Source of the DNA: Cercis canadensis
Taxonomy: Eukaryota > Streptophyta > Magnoliopsida > Fabales > Fabaceae
Reading direction: 5' to 3'
Length of the DNA: 64,000 nt
NCBI GenBank assembly: GCA_003255065.1
Contig: QAOA01007117.1
Location: 174,854 to 238,853, forward strand
This document shows positions 55,410 to 64,000 of this stretch, piece by piece; position 1 is the stretch's first letter, and each line of letters starts with the position of its first letter. The translations under genes were made by a program, and so were the position numbers. A model generated the notes under the pieces. That model made no database searches and was not told the DNA's origin. It saw nothing but the letters and a program-made list of their open reading frames with translations.

Positions 55410-56173
55410 CTCATTAGAAATTTGAGTCTTCTAAAAGTAATAGTCAAATGACAATGGTTTTGAGAATAGACATAGAAAATAGGTAGTTTGAAAGAGGCAT
55501 AAGAGTTTCCTATGTTTATCTAGGTAATCAATATAGGAAACACTTTCATGTCGATGATGAAATTTGGAGTTCTCTTTCTTATGTTTGATATAAAAAATGG
55601 TATAATATCTTGTGATGTTTGAATGAAAAATAAATGTCCTTCCATTTTACAGGGGTTATCCCTGTTATAACTTTACTTTAAATCTATACAAAATAATAAT
55701 AATAATTAGATGACAAGGGTACTCTAATTAGGTTACAATTTCTCTATTGTATTTAAATATAAATGGGTTGGAATGACTAGGGGTTGGGTATGATAATATA
55801 GATGGAAAGGGAACGAAAATGAAAATTATAACTAGGTCTAGGTATAGTTTTTGGGGGAAAAAAATTAAATAACCTATAATACTAGGAAAAAAGATTGGGG
55901 TTAGATCACGGGTACAAGTTTCTTAAAGTTTTAATAGGATTATAATTTAGGTAACCAATAAACCAACCCCAACGGGTGATTAAATAGGATTTCCTATTGC
56001 ACTTGGAAAAAGAGTGGGATTACACCATGTGGACAAGTTTCCAAAAATTCTAATAGAACTATAATTTGAATAACCACTAAATCAACCTCAACGGGTGATC
56101 CAATAGGATTTCCTATTTTGTGCCGCCTCCTGACGTAACGCCTGGCCACACATTGTGCAGGGCCAAGTACTAG
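55410..56173 (+). mobile_element. Helitron 3' part ending in CTAG
   Basis: Homologous to 13857-14632. The 3' end is CTAG at 56170-56173 after a degraded hairpin region (GCCTGGCCACACATTGTGCAGG, in parts), with T following. If the inversion at 33.0-35.85 kb is undone, this is the 3' terminus of the coding Helitron. Confidence 0.7.
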
Positions 56174-58310
56174 TAATATTAAAAATAAAATGCACAATGT
56201 GGAGCTGACAAGTGTCCCTATGAAGGTGACAACAAGTGGCAAGCTATGTGAATTTCTTCTATTCTACTACATTTAAAAAATCATCTAAAATATGAAGCAT
56301 GTTTGATTTATAAATAAAAAATATGAAAAAGAAATTAAAATTTGTGGCATTAAATAACTTCCACATTTAGACTTTTCAACATTTTGTATTTGCTGAATAA
56401 TTAAAAAATAAAATGTAAAAGACCAAAATCAATCTAATATTAATGACTTGATTGGCAAGACCAATCAGAAACTGAAATTATTAATTCAAATATGCAAATA
56501 AGTAAACTTTTAAGGTGCCTCCATAAACCTCTATATATATTGCACTCCATATGAGGTTCATTCCCATTGGCTCATGAATTTATCAACCCTTTTTTCTCTA
56601 TCTAAAGAAGCACCCAGGTTTGCTCTTTCAAATTATTTTTCCTATCGCTGTAGTTTTCTTCCTCAATATCTATTCCATTCTAATATATCTCTCAATCTCC
56701 TTATGCAGTCATTTTGCTATTTTATTATTCATTTTTCTCTTCATCTCCAAAGGCAACAAGGTATGCTCTTTCTCTATATTTTTTTTGTTGTTGTAATTTT
56801 GTTTCTCAATATCTATTTCATTCTAATATATCTCTCAATCTTCTTATGCGTGTGTTTTGCTCATTCAATATTCGTTTTCATCTCTCACGATTTTCCCATC
56901 TCCAAAGGAAACAAGACTTGCTCTTTCTTTCTATACCATTTTTTGCTCTCTTTCTTGATATTTATTCCATTCCAATATATCTTTCCATCTCCTTATGTGG
57001 CCGTGTGACTCTTTTACTTTTATTTCTTTTTTCCATCTACTCGATTTCCAAATGTAATAAGGTTTGTTTTTTCTCTATACAATATTTGTCTCTCTAATAT
57101 TTAGTCTTAAATCTATTTTTTTTTTCAACATCTCCTCTATGTCCTAAAACAATAAGGTTTGTTCTTTTTCTATACATAATTTTTTTTATGTAATATTGCT
57201 TGTCAAAATATTTTTCTTTATTACATATCTCTCCATCTCATATGATTTTCTTTTTCGATTTCTAACACTATATGATTAACAATTAAAAAATAGATATCAA
57301 TCCATAAAGATGGTGCCAAAAGGACCATTTCAGATTGATAGTTTTGATCTAAGAAAAGAACCCAACAACAAAGATGAAGAAATTGAGTATACTATTTTTT
57401 TTTTTAAGGATCTTGATGATTATCAAAACTTTTATTTATTGTAATTTGACTAAAAATTTATTTCTTTAATTTGATTTATTGTAATTATCAAAACTTTCTT
57501 TAATTATCTCCTTTAACATTAATGTGAAAGTTGAAATTTTTTATATTAAATGTTAGTCAATCAATTATAATTACCAATTGATTGCAAACATATAATATTG
57601 TTGATTTTCAGATTAAACCAATCAGTCAAATATCTCATACAAATATCAATGTTAATCAATAAGTCCATAATTAATTTGGACATTGAAATTGTCCATATTA
57701 AATAGTTATCAATCAATTATAATTGTCATTTGACTACAAAATATTATAATTTTCTTATTTATATTATTTTTCGTATTTATTTATTTAAAATAATCCATGA
57801 GCATTAAAATATGATAAAATTTATTTTTTTTCAATTTTAAATTTTATTTGTTACAAAAAATAAATTTTTTTTCACTTAAAAAGTATGAAAAATCATAAAT
57901 TTGTATTATTGGATGATAAATCGTAAATGGCTGTGATAAGATATCAATCCATAAAAATGGTGCTGAAAATGCCATTTCACATTGACAGTTTTGATCTAAA
58001 AAAATAACCCAACAACAAAGATGAATAAATTGAGTATGGAATATGAAGAGAATTGGGCATGGAAGATGAAAAAATTAAGTATACAATTTTTTTTTTTTGG
58101 AGAAATCTTGATGATTATCAAAACTTTTCGTTTATTCTAATTTGTTAAAAATTTATTTCTTTAATTTGATTTATTGTAATTATCAAAACTTTCCTTAATT
58201 ACCTCCTTTAACATTAATATGAAAGTTGGAATTATTCATATTAAATGGTAGTCAATCAATTATAATTACCAATTGATTGCAAATTCAATTAATTTTCAGT
58301 GAGATGCATT
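56174..58310 (+). mobile_element. Helitron 5' half, tandem to the previous end
   Basis: Begins TAATATTAAAAATAAAATGC right after CTAG and follows the order of the copy at 15038: GACAAGTGTCCC block, TATA-like CTATATATATTGC (about 56532), exon-like modules (56640-57190), then the 600-700-bp direct repeats (57285-58290). The 3' half is missing; homology fades near 58295. The open frames at 56574-57097 lie in the repeated modules and show no known domain. Confidence 0.65.
56640..57190 (+). repeat. Tandem exon-like modules in the Helitron
   Basis: Three to four diverged units of about 150-160 bp, each with TATCTATTCCATTCTAATAT, CTCCTTATGCAG or a variant, a 50-60-base T/C-rich piece, ATCTCCAAAGGCAACAAG, then GTATGCTCTTTCTC. 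AG and GT flank each piece. Confidence 0.6.
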
Positions 58311-60228
58311 TATAAGAGGGGATAAAATTGTTATGTACTCTTCAGGGGAACAATAAAATCCTAGTGACTCTTTCTTTATTTTCTAAATTCTTTGTGCTTA
58401 AACTAATATTTCCATACTCATTCTTTATAACATGTTTGCTCCTCAATCTTGAGGTTACAAAGTGGGCTTTCACCTTAGAGACATCCTTCTGTGCTTCCAT
58501 TCAAAATTTTAGACCTAGAGTTTGCAAAATAGGCACTCCAAAAAGAAAGATATAATTAAAATAAAATAACTTTTAAATTGCTATGGGCTGTTTAATTAGA
58601 CCAAATTATGACTCATAAATCCAAAATTTACAACTTTAGATTAATTTGAGGATAAGAGAGGAATTAAGTACCACCCTCTATTTGTAGGTATATAATTTCT
58701 CCAATATAGTCAAAATAGAGGAATCTTCCTCTAGAACAAACTCTAGCACCAAACTATGAACTAGTATTTGTTAGGCTGCTCTAGTAGTGATATCCCTATA
58801 AAATCACGTAGGAAATTTGCCCTATAGTGTTTGGTCTGAACGAAATTAAAGTTTGCATAAGATGATACAATTTTTTCTGATATTAATTGCAAAGAATATG
58901 CCATATTAATATGCCCCCGCATTCTACCTTCATTACAAATATGAAATAGATTTTGCTTGACAATTTCTCCAAATAGAATTGGATGTTTTTGCTAAATTTT
59001 GATAGTATACTTGTAATATTCACCACCTCAAAATAGAATTGGATGGGTTTCAATCCCACCTTTCACAAAAAGGATAATAAAAACTCATCCAGACCCTTAG
59101 TACCCAACTTAGCCATGAAATGCCTGCTTCATTCTAATTCATAGGAGAAAAAAAAAATCTGAAACTGAGTAACTTGCTAAACCTCAAGTGTTTAAGCTTG
59201 CTAAAGCATTAGAGTATGATTTAATAAGGGTACTACACTTTGAATTAATTTTTGCTCCCTTTCCCGTTCAATCCTAATTATCAATTACCCAATCCCCACT
59301 CACATCAAGTACATTAAGTAAAATTAGATAGAAGATTGGATCTAAAAAAACTTTTGTCTTCATTAAACATAGAAATTCTTGAGATGAAAAAAAAATTCCA
59401 AAAAAATGAAGTTAATGTCACACATATAGATATANTAAACATAGAAATTCTTGAGATGAAAAAAAGATTCCAAAAAAATGAAGTTAATGTCACACATATA
59501 GATATATATTTTCTTGTTTATTAAATTTTACAATTGAAAGAGAATAGTTGAAGCAAAGCAATTCAATTAGAATTTGAAACATGCTTTGTCTATTTCACAT
59601 TTTTTTTCTTACAATTCATAGGGATGTACTATAATCATTTTGATTCTCATTTCATTGAATTGATTACACTTTTATACCCTAATCTATTTGTTTTGTTGCA
59701 CTTTTCTACCACATCTAACAAATTGAGCATATCACCGCTTGAAGTATTTCACATTGTAACATTGGCCTTCTTAACTACTTGTTAACTTTAATATAATAGA
59801 AGGTCTGGTGCACTACATATTTACTATTTAATATTTTAAGAAAATTGATTTAACAAAGACCAAATATACATTTTTAAAATATTTACTCAACCTTTTTATT
59901 GTGTCCCCTTCATAAAGTTCATGGTCACTGTTCAAAATCTTAAAGAGTCACGTCATTTGGCGATATAGAAAATAAAAGAAATCTACTATATAATTGAGCA
60001 AATTCTGAATGTCCTAGTAACACTTACAGGTGAATTAGTAAAAATCAGCTATATAATTGGCAAGATACATGAGTAATGCCAATTACAGGTGAATTAGTAA
60101 AAATTTGGACAATTTAATCTTATTACATGGTTCTTTCATGTTGTCCCACTTAACCCTACCTTAACTTGAGTTATCGCTCGACATAATAAAAATTTTATAA
60201 ATTAAGAAAACGCTTTAGCAAGACAAAC
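58311..60228. other. Unassigned sequence with a short uncollapsed join
   Basis: No gene, LTR or Helitron end is recognised. At 59365-59505 a piece of about 70 bp is repeated on both sides of an n (59436), probably a contig join. The open frame at 58328-58555 has no recognisable domain. Confidence 0.4.
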
Positions 60229-61495
60229 CTAGATTGTAGAGTTTTTAACAAACTATCATAGTAAGCTTTGGCTGCAAACAGATCTTATTTTCCCATGTCT
60301 ATAATGATATTTGAGAGTTTGCAAACACAGTTGTTGCACCCAACTTGCGAAACTCTGCCAACAACAATGCAAAAACCTTTTGCATGACCTACAAATGTCT
60401 ATGCAATCACCAAAAATCATAAAATGAACATAAATGAATTGAATTAGAAAGGTCTCAATCTAAAGGTTATGAGAAACCACTTGACAATTAGAAAAACATC
60501 TTTCTAAGGGAATAATCCAATTCATTAAAGTCATTTCATTTTCCATATCTAATTTACTACTATATTTTGCGTTGATAAATGTGGATGATTTTAGATAAAG
60601 AAAAGGAAGAAAGATGTTTCATTGAGCTTTACATGCATCATACAAATCTTTTATTGTTAAAATTGTTTACCGAAGTAGTTGGTGAAGAGATGGATCATGA
60701 AGTTTTGATTAGGGATTGCAATGTTAGAAGGAAAGTAGTAATTATATGAGTCTAAAAAGAGGCATAGGAGACAAACAGAGTTAGTAAGAACCTGCAAAGC
60801 CATCGATATAGATGTTGCAATATTGCATCAACATATACATTTTCAGATGTAACAGCATCTGCAAGGCACTTCTGGATCAACTGTTTTAGGACTCTAAAGG
60901 CATATGCACATATGGTAGATTCATCATAGCCATTCTTATCGTTTATGGAAAATGCTCCAAAAATGAAGTCGTGGTCAAATCCTAACAACACCTCCTTCCC
61001 TTTCATTAACTTGATTGCTTTTCTTTTAGAGCATCAACAGCCAAGTGGTGAACCTTCACAAAAGTATATATCCTAATGAAGTTCTATAAGCTTGGTTGAA
61101 TTGGTGGAAACAACTTTAGACATTGTATAGTAACTCTCCTGTAAGCTCCAGGATAGGTCAGAACTGGTTGATGGACCTATTTCTAGATATCATGATCCAA
61201 GAACTTAGAAGAAAAATGAACACTTGTTGGTTATCATGCAATGCTCTTGAAAAGAAGATATCCACTGTAAATATAAGCCAATCAAATTGAAAATTTCCCA
61301 TTGACCGGCACCTGCACCAATAAATTCAAGAAATTCATAATACAACAAAAAGATAATTGCAACTATAGGTTTGAAATGCATACATGGGCATATCTTGAGA
61401 GAGCAATCTGGCCTTTCATTTAGCCACTGGACTGATACAGTAGAATGTTGCATTCCAAATTTTGCAGCAACTTGTTGCCACCCAAGAATTTATAC
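60229..61495 (-). pseudogene. DNA polymerase epsilon catalytic subunit, C-terminal-half exons (pseudogene fragment)
   Basis: Minus-strand exons like the non-catalytic C-terminal half of plant POL2 (leading-strand replicase subunit). From the left of the transcript: 61490-61384 with GWQQVAAKFGMQHSTVSVQWL, then RYAH; a GT..AG intron (61383-61312); an exon from 61311 with VPV, then GNFQFDWLIFTVDIFFSRAL and HDNQQV after a one-base shift; an interrupted piece with PGAYRRVTI and VHHLAVDAL (about 61150-61030); an exon to 60792 with VLLGFDHDF, YAFRVLKQLIQKCLADAVTS and DAILQHLYRWLC; an intron; and the exon 60388-60229 with VMQKVFALLLAEFRKLGAT, then after a one-base loss IIID, a stop, and AAKAYYDSLLKTL. 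Several stops and shifts make it non-functional. It lacks both the polymerase domain and the end of the protein. Assigned from memory of the family. Confidence 0.75.
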
Positions 61496-61956
61496 ATACT
61501 CATTTTTTTATATTGATAGGGACAAATATTAGAAACTTCTCACAATGACGTTTGCTTAAAAAATATATGCAGTCACAAAAAAATATAAAAAAGCCAAACC
61601 ATGTTAGATAAGAATCAAAAAAAAATAAATCTTTTTTTTAGCTTTAGGCCTTTAACAATAATTGAGCTACTAAATATGAAAAATGCTGATAGAATCACAA
61701 AATTAATGAAAATCAATTTCTCTTCTCTATCTTCTCAGCAGCTGAATATTATAAATAAATAGACCTTGAATATAGAATTTATGACAGGTTTAAAGCCTAT
61801 AAACAAATTTGTCAACTCTCAGATTTCTAGAAAACAAAAGATAAATAGGCATGATTGGTGGGGGGAATTCATAGAAATAAAATTTGAAATGCAATTAAGG
61901 AATAATAGGTGATTCTTTAGAAGTGGAAATTAGTTACTTGAATCGAAAATAATTAT
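61496..61956. other. Unassigned AT-rich sequence
   Basis: No further polymerase epsilon exon was recognised here, and no transposon end. Confidence 0.4.
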
Positions 61957-62340
61957 ATAATAAATAAGAAGTGAGGTTTTCTAAACCGAATCAAATGAGA
62001 AATATAATCCAACTGGAAGGACCAAGAGCTAATGAGTCCACACCATGATCCTACAGATCTACAACTGTGCACCACCAAAGGAAATGGACCTAAAAAAATA
62101 AGCAATCAAATCAAAGTTGTCAATAAGATGAAGCTAGAGGAATTATCAATAATAAATAAGAAGTGAGGTTTTCTAAACCGAATCAAATGAGAAATATAAT
62201 CCAACTGGAAGGACCAAGAGCTAATGAATCCACACCATGATCCTACAGATCTACAACTGTGCACCACCAAAGGAAATGGACCTAAAAAAATAATCAATCA
62301 AATCAAAGTTGTCAATAAGATGAAGCTAGAGGAATTATCA
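61957..62340. repeat. 192-bp tandem duplication
   Basis: 61957-62148 and 62149-62340 are nearly identical (a few substitutions), each ending AGGAATTATCA. There is no n between them, so this may be a true duplication. On the minus strand the unit includes a T-rich stretch followed by AG and GTCCATTTCC, acceptor-like, and a 63-codon open frame of unknown nature. Confidence 0.85.
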
Positions 62341-63132
62341 CCAACTTTAACCTTTAATCCATCTCTTAGAATATTTCCAGAACTCTAACCATCATGAGCC
62401 AAATGGTCCTTGCAACAGAAACAAAAAAGAAAAACTCAACATTCCATGCGTTAAAGACTAATATACATTATAGAAAACTAAAATAGAAATATAGACAATA
62501 AAAATCCATACTCAATAGTAAGAATCATAATTTAAAAGCACACAAGAATATGAAAAATGTGAGTCAGAGAAAGCACAATAAGAGGGAGAGACACATGAAC
62601 CTTAGTTTACCTTTAAGTCCAAATTGGAAAAGTCTAGACATCATACCAAATGACAAAGATATGTATCTGGTGCATTATACCTTCAAATGGTTTTATGCAA
62701 ATAGATAAATCCTAAGAATGTTATCTTTTTTCATCCTTAAATAATTATTCCATACCGATTACATGGAAATGAAATTATTCAAGTATACTCACTTCAAATT
62801 ATTCAAGTTACATCAAAGGAAAAGTTGATAAAGCTCAAGATAATATACAATGAAAAAATATTTGTAAAGACAAAAAAAAAAATGATAAACAAATATTTGA
62901 AAATAGTTTTCAAGGGAAATTATGGTCAAGCTTCTAGCAAGCAAGAGATGAGCTGAATATGCAATTAAATATAGGAAGGCAACTTGTTTTCCTTATCACA
63001 TCGTGAAAAAGAAAATGTAGAAATAAAAAAAAAATGATACACACTCTCTTACTTTAGGTCTCTCTTTCTTTATTTTGCAAATGTCCAGCAGGGAGGAAGC
63101 CACAACAATTCCACTAGATGCAAAAAGTCCAA
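62341..63132. other. Unassigned AT-rich sequence
   Basis: Nothing recognised on either strand. Confidence 0.4.
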
Positions 63133-63388
63133 TGATCGGAATTATCGCTATTCCAATTAAATTAAACTGAATCCCCTAAACATAATGCAATATAGGGACA
63201 ATCCGGGAAGTCTCTCAAGGATTGCAATAGCTAATTAACAATTTCAAGATTAAGGACAAAGAATTTTTGAACAAAATGTATATTACCAAGTTGTAAAATG
63301 TAGAATTAAACAAAGATTAATTCTATTAATTAAAAACGTAACCTAGCTAGACATCCTTCAATAACTAGTTTGATTCATCCTAGATTAA
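63133..63388 (-). repeat. Athila-type LTR 3' fragment (minus)
   Basis: Plus strand starts TGATCGGAATTATCGC, the reverse complement of the end of the solo LTRs at 39624 and 54802, and continues with the reverse complement of the shared block (CGTAACCTAGCTAGACATCC). It breaks off at 63388, where a plus-strand LTR begins. Confidence 0.7.
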
Positions 63389-64000
63389 TGATAACACATT
63401 ATTTTATACTATTTGTTTCTCTTATACTTAGTCTTTTAGTGTGTGTTTCTAGTGAATTTTATGGCTTTTAGACATATTTTGGAGATTTGGACTTGTTGGT
63501 GCTTGTAGATTTTAATTGCTTAACTGTTAAATTCTGGCACTGCTTACGTTTTTCACCATATCTTTTCCTATAGATGTCCGATTGATGTGATTCCAGTTTC
63601 GTTGGAAAGCTGACAGAAAATGCCACATTTCATATGAAGAGATCAGAAGCTGATTCTTGCGTCTGGACAACTGAAATTCGCGTGCAAGATCATATGAAGA
63701 GCCCAGAAGCTGATTCTCGCGTCTGGACAACTCAAATTCGCGTGCAAGCAGTCCAGATTTTCTGCTCCGCCCAGCACTCCGCCCAGCATTGACTAATTCC
63801 TTTCCTTAGGGCTTCCTATTGGACCAGAGCATGTTTATTTGGGCCAACATCTATTTTTGGGCCAGCACACATGACACTAGGGCTTGATCATGTTTTTACC
63901 ATTAATAATTTAGGAAACTAGGTTTATTTTGTAATTAGGAAACCATTAGGAAACCTAGAGGAGGCAGCCAGCTAGTATATATTCTCAAGTTGTTGAGGCA
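63389..64000 (+). repeat. Athila-type LTR, left part (runs off the window)
   Basis: Begins TGATAACACATTATTTTATAC, the usual start of this LTR class, after ATTAA (possible TSD). At 63574-63612 it has GATGTGATTCCAGTTTCGTTGG then AAAGC, the counterpart of the GGACTTGAAACCGGTCCCATTGG block. It contains a 60-bp direct duplication (63631-63749). Confidence 0.6.
63631..63749. repeat. 60-bp direct duplication in an LTR
   Basis: Two copies with period 60, both starting CATATGAAGAG and containing AGAAGCTGATTCT and GCGTCTGGACAACT, with five or so differences. Confidence 0.85.

Larger units (their letters stand above)
50960..55608. repeat. Copy 2 of the 4.6-kb duplicated block (haplotype B)
   Basis: Same order as 35853-40404, with about one difference per 100 bases plus indels, such as an extra block of about 50 bp at 54046-54095. 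It continues beyond the point where copy 1 hits the gap. Confidence 0.8.

Noticed and set aside
1-64000. tRNA or rRNA genes
   Set aside because: The only tRNA-like matches are short primer-binding sites beside LTRs; no cloverleaf or rRNA segment was seen by eye.

Overview
The window is repeat-dense, AT-rich nuclear DNA of a flowering plant, probably a eudicot. It holds Ty3/gypsy retrotransposons of the Athila and Ogre/Tat lineages, rolling-circle Helitrons and a hAT-like element. I see no intact cellular gene. The only host-gene material is fragments: exons of the DNA polymerase epsilon catalytic subunit (60.2-61.5 kb, minus), two or three exon-like pieces of an unrecognised gene (12.5-13.6 kb), and a possible 5' gene end (33.0-33.4 kb, minus).

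Layout. 0-3.9 kb: a minus-strand Tat-like remnant (gag, primer site, LTR) abutting a plus-strand Ogre-type LTR with its tRNA-Arg-type primer site. 4.3-5.1 kb: a Helitron 5' fragment. 5.6-11.8 kb: a pol-less Athila-like element with a chimeric 3' LTR. 12.4-20.1 kb: captured exons and head-to-tail Helitrons ending in CTAG. 20.1-22.9 kb: an Ogre-type solo LTR with target-site duplication (TSD) GACCT. 23.7-28.9 kb: a decayed Ogre element (gag, two minisatellites, 3' LTR start). 29.8-35.9 kb: a dead Helitron Rep/helicase gene whose helicase half is inverted. 36.0-39.6 kb: an Athila-type solo LTR (TSD ATGTT) containing an Ogre-type solo LTR (TSD GGTGT). 40.4-41.4 kb: assembly gap. 41.4-50.96 kb: a young minus-strand Athila with almost intact gag-pol, an env-position ORF and a GC-rich repeat array. 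50.96-55.6 kb: a second, nearly identical copy of 35.85-40.4 kb. 55.6-58.3 kb: Helitron 3' end and the 5' half of the next copy. 58.3-64 kb: unassigned DNA, the polymerase epsilon pseudogene, a 192-bp tandem duplication and two Athila-type LTR pieces.

How the parts relate. The copy of 35.85-40.4 kb at 50.96-55.6 kb, split by the N-run and the Athila, is best read as two haplotypes placed in series: one lacking and one carrying the Athila. The split Helitron gene, plus hAT ends with matching 8-bp TSDs in opposite orientation at 33.75 and 40.21 kb, point to an inversion of about 2.86 kb (33.0-35.85 kb). Undoing it on paper places Rep, helicase, Helitron 3' region and hAT element in one order, and gives the coding Helitron the same 3' terminus as the non-coding Helitrons. 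Single n characters at 14860, 33232, 35023, 55116 and 59436 lie between direct repeats and look like uncollapsed contig joins.
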